Assembly (NCBI RefSeq): GCF_900090235.1
Contig: NZ_LT607750.1
Location: 3,236,501-3,300,500 of the forward strand
Direction of reading: 5' to 3'
DNA length: 64,000 bases
From: Micromonospora echinaurantiaca
Lineage (GTDB): Bacteria; Actinomycetota; Actinomycetes; Mycobacteriales; Micromonosporaceae
The position numbers and the translations under genes are program-made. Shown here piece by piece: positions 57,262-64,000 of the stretch (the first letter of the stretch is position 1; each line of letters begins with the position of its first letter). The notes beneath the pieces were generated by a model. That model was given only the letters and a program-made list of their open reading frames with translations, was not told the DNA's origin and made no database searches.

Positions 57262-59175
57262 CTACAGGCCGGCGGCGACCGCGGCGTTGCGACCGCCGAC
57301 CACCGGCAGCTCGATCCGGCTGCGGTCGAAGTGCACGGTGATCTCGGCCTGGTTCTGCTTGGCCCGGCTGCTGTAGCCGGAGTACGAGCCGAGCAGCACC
57401 ACGCCGATCTGGTGGCCGGCCTCGAAGACGTAGTCCTCGGGCAGCAGCCGCACGTCGACGGCGTTCTTCTCCCCCGGCACCAGCGGCGTCGACACGCTCA
57501 GCGAGTCGAGGTTGAGCCCGTCGAGGATGCCCTTGGTGACCAGTTCCTGCGGGTTGCTGGCCACCGTCTTCTCGGTCTGCCGGTAGCAGGCCTCCTCGGC
57601 GTGCCCGCCCCAGGTGGCCGTGCCGCCCCAGCAGTCCTCCCCGGCCAGGGTGCGGATGCCGTCGCCGGAGGTGCTGAACCGGGGTCGGGTGCCGTAGTCG
57701 ACGAGCAGCCCGGCGAAGCTGGTGTCCACGTCGTCGACCGATGCGTTGATCTTGACGATCGGCGAGCCGGAGACGTGCAGCGGCGCCAGCAGCGGCCGGG
57801 ACAGGAACACCAGCCGGCTCTCGGTGTTCGCCTGCGGGTCCGACGGGTGGCGAATGGCGTTGGTCTGGCTCATCGACGGGGTGTCCTGGAAGCTGACCCG
57901 TGCGTTGCCGGGGTGCGGACGCACCGACAGCCCGCCGGCCGCCCCGTCCGCGCCGGGCTGAAGGAACACCTGGGTCGGCTGGGCGGCCGGCAGCGGCCAG
58001 TCGGAGTGCGTCTCCCAGACGTCCGGTGCCCGCTCGATGTCGACCATCGGCTCGGCCATGATGCCGTTGTCGATGCCGTGCAGCCAGTGGTCGAACCACT
58101 GGTGCAGGGTGTCCACCCACTCGCCCCGACGGAAGTCGAACGGGTCGACGTGCCCGGTGCCGGTCAGCCACAGCTTGCGCGGCACGTTCCGCTCGGCCAG
58201 TGCGTTCCACCAGGTGCTGAAGTGGTCCGGCCGGACGTTGTTGTCGTTGATGCCGTGCACCACGAAGACGCTGGCGCGCACCTGGCCGGCGTGCGGGACG
58301 TAGTCCCGCTCGGCCCAGAAGTCGTTGTAGTCGCCGGTGGCGTCGTCGACCTGCTCGCCGAGGCGCTCCCGCACCGGCGCGCAGTACGCCCGCCGGGCCG
58401 GGTTGGTGACCGTGTTGGCCAGGCTGCCGGAGTAGTTGTTGGCCCGGGTGACCAGGCCGCCGCTGCGCGAGTAGTCGTACCAGCTGGAGATGGCGGAGAT
58501 CGGCACGATGGTGCTCAGCCCGGCCACGCCGCTGGCGGCGGCCGCGTTCGCGAGCGTGCCGTCGTACGACTTGCCGATCATGCCGGTGCGGCCGTTGTGC
58601 CAGTCGGCGACGACCTCGCGCCCGGCGGCGTCCCGGCCCGGCCGGCGGCCGTTGAGCCAGTCGATCGCGGTCGGCGCGCTGACGTTGTCGGCGTGCCCGC
58701 CGGTGACCGGGCAGCCGGTCGAGTTGTTGGTGCCGATCATGTCCAGCAGCACCACCGCGTACCCGCGCGGCACGAAGTAGTTGTCGTAGAAGAGCGGCCA
58801 CTGGTCGTTGAGGCCGTCCCCGTCCAGGTCGCCCTTGCACTCCCCCTCGTTGCCCCGGCAGACCGTGGAGTAGTACGGGCTGGCGTCCATCACCACCGGG
58901 ACGCGCAGGCCGTCGTCGCTGGCCCGGGGCCGGATGATGTCCATCGCCACCACGTCGGCCGCACCGTCGGCGTCGGTGTCCACGTCGGAGGTGACGAAGA
59001 CCCGCTCGCGGATCGCGTCGTCGTACCCGAACACCGGCTGGGTCACCCCGTCCTCGACGACCGGCCCGAGGCGCTCGGCCACCGGCTGGGCCGTCGCGGT
59101 GGCCGCGGGCAGACCGACGGCGGTGGTCGCCACGACCACCACCGCCGCCCGCCACCAGGTTCTCCTGCTTCGCAT
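57262..59175 (-). CDS. secreted Xaa-Pro dipeptidyl-peptidase-like hydrolase (CocE/NonD, S15)
   Basis: This 637-residue exported serine hydrolase has a signal peptide (MRSRRTWWRAAVVVVATTAV, cleavage near ATAQ). The catalytic region reads GMIGKSYDGTLANAAAA (nucleophile elbow G-K-S-Y-D-G), VVHGINDNNVRPDH (acid) and LTGTGHVDPFDFRR (His). Residues about 400-637 are the jelly-roll PepX C-terminal domain (LHVSGSPIVKINASVDDVDT). S15/CocE enzymes cut X-Pro dipeptides or esters. The start is chosen for GGGAGGAG spacing. It diverges from a sugar transporter operon. Confidence 0.92.
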   Translation of the reverse strand: MRSRRTWWRAAVVVVATTAVGLPAATATAQPVAERLGPVVEDGVTQPVFGYDDAIRERVFVTSDVDTDADGAADVVAMDIIRPRASDDGLRVPVVMDASPYYSTVCRGNEGECKGDLDGDGLNDQWPLFYDNYFVPRGYAVVLLDMIGTNNSTGCPVTGGHADNVSAPTAIDWLNGRRPGRDAAGREVVADWHNGRTGMIGKSYDGTLANAAAASGVAGLSTIVPISAISSWYDYSRSGGLVTRANNYSGSLANTVTNPARRAYCAPVRERLGEQVDDATGDYNDFWAERDYVPHAGQVRASVFVVHGINDNNVRPDHFSTWWNALAERNVPRKLWLTGTGHVDPFDFRRGEWVDTLHQWFDHWLHGIDNGIMAEPMVDIERAPDVWETHSDWPLPAAQPTQVFLQPGADGAAGGLSVRPHPGNARVSFQDTPSMSQTNAIRHPSDPQANTESRLVFLSRPLLAPLHVSGSPIVKINASVDDVDTSFAGLLVDYGTRPRFSTSGDGIRTLAGEDCWGGTATWGGHAEEACYRQTEKTVASNPQELVTKGILDGLNLDSLSVSTPLVPGEKNAVDVRLLPEDYVFEAGHQIGVVLLGSYSGYSSRAKQNQAEITVHFDRSRIELPVVGGRNAAVAAGL

Positions 59176-59453
59176 CGTGCTCCTCCCTGTCGGCACCGGC
59201 CGTGGCCGCCACGCCCGGTCCGGACGCGGTCACCGTGAGCACGGCGCTGTGATCGAACCCTACGAATGGGCGCGACGCCGGTCATCGGACACGTGTGGGA
59301 GGTGCCGGCCGGCGACTCCTACGTCTGTCGCAGACGTCGCCGTCCCGGCACGCAGCTCGGCGGCCGGTCGCACCCGCGTCGCCGACGTCCGCGCCGCTGC
59401 GGCCGGTACGACAGGCGTAGGAGACGGCGGGGCGCGATTCCAACAGGTGCCCG

Positions 59454-60344
59454 ATGATTCGCCGGCCCGGCCGCCATAGGTTCGGCGACGTGCGGTTGTC
59501 GGGTCGCGCCACGATCCCGCGGATCATCGGGCGTTTCGTGGTGCCGGCCCTGTTCGCGGCGCTGTTCGCCGCCCCGCTGTGGTTCATGGTGGTCGGCTCG
59601 CTGCGCCCCGCCGGCCTGCCCCCGCCCCGTACGCTCGAGGTCCTCCCGCCCGAGCCGACGCTCGCCGCGTACGCCCGGCTGCCCGAGCTGATCCCGCTGT
59701 TCCGCTACCTGGCGAACTCGGCGCTGGTGGTGGCGCTGGCCGTGCCGCTGACCGTGGCCGTCGCCTCGCTCACCGGCTTCGGGCTGCGGCTGCTCACCCC
59801 GACCGCCCGTCGGCGGGTGGTGCTCGGCCTGCTCGCGGTGCTGCTGGTGCCGGTCACCGCGGTGTGGGCCACCCGCTTCGAGCTGTTCCGGCTGGCCGGC
59901 GTGGTCGACACGTACCTGCCGCTGCTGGCCCCGGCGGCGCTGGCCGGCAGCCCGTTCCTGGTGCTGCTCTACGCCTGGAGCTTCGGCGGGGTGCCGGACA
60001 GCCAACTGTGGGCGGCCCGGCTGGAGGGGGCGGGCTGGCTGACGGTGTGGCGGCGGGTGGCGCTGCCCCAGGTCCGCCCGGCCACCCTGGCGGTGGCGGT
60101 GCTCGCCTTCACCTTCCACTGGGCCAGCTTCATCGACCCGCTGCTGTACCTGCAGAGCGGCGACCGGTACACCTACCCGCTCGGCCTGCAGTTCCTGCGC
60201 CTGCTCAACCCCACCGACTGGCCGCTGCTGATGGCCGGCTGCGTGGTGGCCACGGTGCCGTGCGTGCTGGTGTTCCTGCTGGCGCAGCGGGTGCTGTTGA
60301 ACGACGATCCACTGGCCGCACTGAGATCTGGAGGACGCAGGTGA
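59454..60344 (+). CDS. sugar ABC transporter permease (MalG type)
   Basis: This 296-residue permease has six membrane helices and an EAA-like loop (DSQLWAARLEGAGWLTVWRRV), slightly degenerate compared with the usual EAA-G motif. It is the first gene of an operon in unusual order: permease, binding protein, ATPase, permease. A GTG at 59490 is an alternative start. The stop overlaps the binding-protein GTG. Confidence 0.88.
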   Translation: MIRRPGRHRFGDVRLSGRATIPRIIGRFVVPALFAALFAAPLWFMVVGSLRPAGLPPPRTLEVLPPEPTLAAYARLPELIPLFRYLANSALVVALAVPLTVAVASLTGFGLRLLTPTARRRVVLGLLAVLLVPVTAVWATRFELFRLAGVVDTYLPLLAPAALAGSPFLVLLYAWSFGGVPDSQLWAARLEGAGWLTVWRRVALPQVRPATLAVAVLAFTFHWASFIDPLLYLQSGDRYTYPLGLQFLRLLNPTDWPLLMAGCVVATVPCVLVFLLAQRVLLNDDPLAALRSGGRR

Positions 60345-61642
60345 CGAACACCGGGGCACGACGGTGGCTGGGCCTGGTCATGGCCGCCCTGCTGCTCGGC
60401 TACGCCGCCGCCGGCTGCGGCGACGGTGACCGCGCGGAGGACGCGTCGGGCATCACGGTGGTGCTCTTCGGCGACGCCGAGGAGATCGCCGGCTACCGCA
60501 CCATGGTCACCGCCTTCGAGCAGGCCAACCGCGACGTCGACGTCAACCTCTCCCCGGTGGCCGGCCAGGACGAGCTGATGGCCCGGCTGACCACCGCGTT
60601 CGCCGGCGGCAAGCCGCCGGACGTGTTCCTGCTCAACTACCGCCGCTACGGCCAGTTCGCCGCCCAGGGGGCGATCGAGCCGGCGCAGTCCTACCTGGAG
60701 CGCAGCACCGTGCTCAAGGAGAGCGACTTCAGCCCGCGGGCGCTGGACGCCTTCCGGTACGACGGCAAGGCGCTGACCTGCCTGCCGCAGAACCTCTCCT
60801 CGCTGGTCGTCTACTACAACGCCGACCTGTTCGCCGCCGCCGGCGTACCGCTGCCCAAGGCCGGCTGGACCTGGGACGACTTCCTCGCCACCGCCCGCGC
60901 GCTGACCCGGGACGGCCGCTACGGGCTGGGCGTGGAACCGTCGGTGCCCCGGCTCGCGCCGTTCGTCTGGTCCAACCGCGGCGAGCTCGTCGACGACCCG
61001 GCCCGCCCGACCGCGCTGACGCTGCGCGGCGACCCGGCCACCCGGGCGGCCGTCGACTGGTTCCTCGACCTGCAACTGAAGCACCGGGTGGTGCCCCCGG
61101 ACGCCGAGGAGCAGAGCGAGTCCAGCGAGGCCCGGTTCCTGCGCGGCACGCTCGGCATGTACCTCAACAGCCGGGTGGCCGTGCCGACGCTGCGTACCAT
61201 CGAGGGCTTCACCTGGGACGTGGCGCCGCTGCCGGTCGCCCCGGGCGGCGTGCCGGCGTCGATCCTGCACAGCGACGCGTACTGCATGAGCGCCGGGCTG
61301 CCGGAGCACGGCGACGCCTGGCGGTTCATCGAGTTCGCGATGGGCCCGCAGGGGCAGCGGATCCTCGCCGAGTCCGGCCGGACCGTCCCGTCCCGGCTCG
61401 ACGTGGCCAACTCCCCCGTCTTCCTGGACCCGGCCGCGCCGCCGAAGTCGGCGCGGGTCTACCTCGACGCCGAGCCGCACCTGCGGGCCACCCCGCGCAC
61501 CGCCACCTGGTCGCGGGTGGAGAAGGAGACCGGCACCCTGCTGGAGGAGCTGTTCTACGGCCGGATCGACCGGGAGGAGGGGCTGCGCCGGCTGGAGGAG
61601 CAGAGCCGGCAACTGTTCGCCCTGCCGGTCGGAGGGGGCTGA
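60341..61642 (+). CDS. sugar ABC transporter substrate-binding lipoprotein
   Basis: This 433-residue family 1 binding protein has a lipobox AAAGCGDG (Cys26) after a hydrophobic signal. It contains PDVFLLNYRRYGQFAAQGAI, LPQNLSSLVVYYNADLFAAAGV and FLRGTLGMYLNSRVAVP, characteristic of the fold. Substrate is not evident. The GTG overlaps the previous stop, and its own stop overlaps the ATPase start. Confidence 0.92.
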   Translation: MTNTGARRWLGLVMAALLLGYAAAGCGDGDRAEDASGITVVLFGDAEEIAGYRTMVTAFEQANRDVDVNLSPVAGQDELMARLTTAFAGGKPPDVFLLNYRRYGQFAAQGAIEPAQSYLERSTVLKESDFSPRALDAFRYDGKALTCLPQNLSSLVVYYNADLFAAAGVPLPKAGWTWDDFLATARALTRDGRYGLGVEPSVPRLAPFVWSNRGELVDDPARPTALTLRGDPATRAAVDWFLDLQLKHRVVPPDAEEQSESSEARFLRGTLGMYLNSRVAVPTLRTIEGFTWDVAPLPVAPGGVPASILHSDAYCMSAGLPEHGDAWRFIEFAMGPQGQRILAESGRTVPSRLDVANSPVFLDPAAPPKSARVYLDAEPHLRATPRTATWSRVEKETGTLLEELFYGRIDREEGLRRLEEQSRQLFALPVGGG

Positions 61643-62652
61643 TGGGCGGCCGCGGCGCGATCCGGCTGGAGGAACTGACCAGGTCGTACGGGCGGACCAG
61701 GGCCCTCGACAGCATCGACCTGGAGGTACGCGCCGGTGAGCTGCTCACCCTGGTCGGGCCGTCCGGCTCGGGGAAGTCGACGGTGCTGCGGCTGATCGCC
61801 GGCCTGGACCGGCCGGACGGCGGCCGGGTCCTGGTCGACGGCCAGGACGTGGCCCGGGTGCCACCGCACCGGCGGGCCGTGGCGATGGTCTTCCAGGACT
61901 ACGCGCTCTACCCGCACCTGACCGTGCTCGGCAACCTGACCTTCGGGCTGCGGGTGCGCCGGGTCCCGCGGGCCGAGGCCGACCGGCGGGCCCGGGAGGC
62001 GGCCGACCGGCTCGGCATCGCCGATCTGCTCGACCGCCACCCGGACGAGATGTCCGGCGGGCAGCGGCAGCGGGTCGCGCTGGCCCGCGCCCTGCTCCGC
62101 GAGCCCAGCGTCTACCTGCTCGACGAGCCGCTGGCCAGCCTGGACGCGCCGCTGCGCTTCGCCACCCGCGCCGACCTGCTCGCCCTGCACCGCGACCTGG
62201 GCACCACCACCATCCACGTCACCCACGACCAGGCCGAGGCGATGACCCTCGGCGACCGGGTGGCGGTGCTGGACCGGGGCCGGGTCCGCCAGGTCGGGCC
62301 ACCGCAGCAGGTCTACGACGAACCGGCGGACACCTTCGTCGCCGCCTTCCTGGGCAGCCCGCCGATGAACCTGGTGCCCGGCGGCGGGCTGCTCGGCGGC
62401 GCCGCCGGGCTGACCCTCGGCGTACGGCCGGAGAACCTGGCGCTCGACCCGGACGGGCCAATCGAGGCCACCGTCGACGCGGTGGAGGCGCTCGGCAGCG
62501 AGGCGGTGCTGCTGACCCGATGCGCCGACGGCACCCGGTTGACCGTCCGCACCGGACCGCGTTCCGGTGTACGCGCGGGCGACCGGGTCCGGCTGCGCCC
62601 CGACCCGGACCGGATCCACCGGTTCGACGCCGACACGGGCCGGCGCCGGTGA
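61642..62652 (+). CDS. sugar ABC transporter ATP-binding protein
   Basis: This 336-residue ATPase has Walker A GPSGSGKST, VFQDYALYPHLT, MSGGQRQRVALARALL, VYLLDEPLASLDAPLRF and VTHDQAEAM, then a short TOBE region (GVRPENLALDPDG). It is smaller than the ATPase at 20.5-21.7 kb and lacks its acidic insertion. It powers the permeases encoded on either side. Confidence 0.93.
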   Translation: MGGRGAIRLEELTRSYGRTRALDSIDLEVRAGELLTLVGPSGSGKSTVLRLIAGLDRPDGGRVLVDGQDVARVPPHRRAVAMVFQDYALYPHLTVLGNLTFGLRVRRVPRAEADRRAREAADRLGIADLLDRHPDEMSGGQRQRVALARALLREPSVYLLDEPLASLDAPLRFATRADLLALHRDLGTTTIHVTHDQAEAMTLGDRVAVLDRGRVRQVGPPQQVYDEPADTFVAAFLGSPPMNLVPGGGLLGGAAGLTLGVRPENLALDPDGPIEATVDAVEALGSEAVLLTRCADGTRLTVRTGPRSGVRAGDRVRLRPDPDRIHRFDADTGRRR

Positions 62653-63530
62653 CCGGCGGCCGGAACCGCCGACCGCTGACCGGCTGGGCGTTCCTCGCCC
62701 CGTACGCGGTGGCGGTCGCGCTGCTGGTCGCGCTGCCCGCCCTGCTCAACGCCGGTTACGCCGTCACCGACCACACCGGGCTCACCCGGGATCCGCGGTT
62801 CGTCGGCCTGGCCAACGTGCGCCGACTGCTCGACGACCCGTTCCTGCTGGACAGCCTGCGGGCCTCGCTGCTGCACGTGGCGCTGGCGGTGCCGGTGCGG
62901 CTGGTCGCCGCGGTGGGGCTGGCGCTGCTGCTCGCCGCGCCCCGCCCGGGCGGGCGCTGGTTCCGGGTCGCTGTCTACCTGCCGACGGTGGTGCCCGACG
63001 TGGCGCTGGCGGTGCTCTTCCTCTGGGTGCTCAACCCGCTGTACGGCCCGCTGAACCAGCTGCTGGGCCTGTTCGGCCATCCCGGCTTCACCTGGCTCGC
63101 CGAACCGGGCACCGCCCGGCTGGCGGTGGTGCTGATGCTGGCCTTCCCGATCGGTGAGGGCTTCATCGTCGTGCTGGCCGCCCGCCGACTGCTCGACGGC
63201 CGGCTCTACGAGGCGGCGGCGCTGGAGGGCTGCGGGCCGTTCGGGCAGCTGCGCCGGCTCACCCTGCCGATGCTGGCCCCGGTGCTGGTGCTGCTGGCGG
63301 TGCGGGACACCATCCTCACCCTCCAGGTGAACTTCGTCCCCGCGTACGTGCTGACCGACGGGCGGCCCGCCAACGCCACGCTCTACCTGCCGGTCTACAT
63401 CTTCGACCAGGCCTTCGAGTTCTCCGGCTTCGCCTACGGCGCGCTCATCTCGATGGTGCTGATGGCGGTCACCGGCGTCATCATCACCGCCCTGCTGCTG
63501 ATGGTCCGGCGCTGGCGGGTGCTGCGGTGA
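62649..63530 (+). CDS. sugar ABC transporter permease (MalF type)
   Basis: This 293-residue permease has six membrane helices and an EAA loop LYEAAALEGCGPFGQLRRLTLP. The GTG start overlaps the ATPase stop (GTGA). It completes the second ABC importer. Confidence 0.92.
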   Translation: MTGGRNRRPLTGWAFLAPYAVAVALLVALPALLNAGYAVTDHTGLTRDPRFVGLANVRRLLDDPFLLDSLRASLLHVALAVPVRLVAAVGLALLLAAPRPGGRWFRVAVYLPTVVPDVALAVLFLWVLNPLYGPLNQLLGLFGHPGFTWLAEPGTARLAVVLMLAFPIGEGFIVVLAARRLLDGRLYEAAALEGCGPFGQLRRLTLPMLAPVLVLLAVRDTILTLQVNFVPAYVLTDGRPANATLYLPVYIFDQAFEFSGFAYGALISMVLMAVTGVIITALLLMVRRWRVLR

Positions 63531-63547
63531 GGTGGCATCCTGCTGCG

Positions 63548-64000
63548 GTGAGACTCCGGGTCCTCGCGGTCGCCGCCACGGTTCCGCTGCTCGTCGCCTG
63601 CGGCGGGACGGACACCCCGCCGGCGACCGGGCGGGGCCCCGGGATGCTGGCGAACCTGCCCAGCTGCGACCGGGTGCCGCTGGACACCGAGCCGGAGGTC
63701 GACGCTCGGGTCACCGGCCTGGTGCTGCCCGACGACGCGCGCGTCACCTCGGTGGTGGAGCAGGGGGCCCTGACGACGGTGGAGGCCACCATCCGGATGA
63801 CCCCGCTGGACGTCCGCGCCCACTACGAGGGCCGCGCCGACATCGAACTCCTGCGCGTGGAGGACGAGGTCTTCGAGACCGAGGTGCTGACCCGGGCGCA
63901 GCAGCGGCGGATGTACCTGCGGGCCGCCGCGCTCTGCGCCGACGGCACCACGCTGACCGCGGTGGTGGGGCCGGACTCGGAGGAGGCGGGGCTGCCGGAG
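63548..64000 (+). CDS. probable lipoprotein (3' end outside window)
   Basis: This partial gene has a GTG start giving VRLRVLAVAATVPLLVACGG, a lipoprotein signal with a Cys18 lipobox; a GTG at 63527 that overlaps the permease stop is an alternative. About 150 residues are visible, with Asp/Glu-rich beta-type sequence and no recognised domain. It follows the transporter operon within a few nt, so it may be an accessory envelope component. Confidence 0.75.
   Translation, partial: MRLRVLAVAATVPLLVACGGTDTPPATGRGPGMLANLPSCDRVPLDTEPEVDARVTGLVLPDDARVTSVVEQGALTTVEATIRMTPLDVRAHYEGRADIELLRVEDEVFETEVLTRAQQRRMYLRAAALCADGTTLTAVVGPDSEEAGLPE

Overview
The window is chromosomal DNA of a very high-GC actinobacterium. 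Dense ORFs, frequent GTG starts, many 4-nt ATGA/GTGA gene overlaps, strong purine-rich ribosome binding sites and the gene families present all suggest a Micromonosporaceae member, most likely Micromonospora or a close relative. No rRNA, tRNA, CRISPR array, IS element or integrase was seen.

Region 1 (1-11.5 kb) is mostly housekeeping and oxidative-stress genes: a partial metallophosphoesterase, a CGNR/ABATE regulator, an LPXTG surface protein, katG behind a decayed furA whose operator-like palindrome survives, and an msrB-msrA pair flanked by two LtrA-family membrane proteins. A truncated epoxide hydrolase, an alpha/beta hydrolase and an unrecognised conserved-type protein follow.

Region 2 (11.5-27.7 kb) is a carbohydrate locus. 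A minus-strand myo-inositol operon (iolC, aldolase-like gene, iolB, iolD) diverges from a GntR/UTRA regulator. Next comes a plus-strand operon: binding protein, two permeases, ATPase, PHP phosphoesterase, sugar isomerase, Gfo/Idh oxidoreductase and GH38 alpha-mannosidase. The same 10-bp palindrome (TGTCATGACA) lies 92 nt upstream of the first gene of both operons, so one regulator may control both. Together they look like uptake and dismantling of a mannosylated, possibly inositol-containing compound.

Region 3 (27.9-29.6 kb) holds a small hypothetical gene, an HxlR regulator and a short-chain dehydrogenase.

Region 4 (29.7-52.2 kb) is the most unusual part. A minus-strand operon of five genes encodes a lysozyme-like protein, a giant 3194-residue DUF6603 protein with an embedded alpha/beta-hydrolase-like segment, and three large proteins without assigned function. 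Head to head with it are a 41-residue acidic peptide, an M15-like peptidase with two peptidoglycan-binding domains, and a 1078-residue toxin-like protein with a nuclease-like C-terminus. It has no canonical phage-tail, contractile or secretion genes. I propose it as a candidate undescribed cell-envelope or protein-delivery system; that is inference.

Region 5 (52.2-64 kb) has an MmcQ/YjbR protein, a tandem hairpin array, a secreted lysozyme-like protein with a long non-coding upstream region, a Methyltransf_19 methyltransferase, a PucR-type regulator, a secreted X-prolyl dipeptidyl-peptidase-like hydrolase, and a second sugar ABC transporter operon ending in a lipoprotein cut by the window edge.
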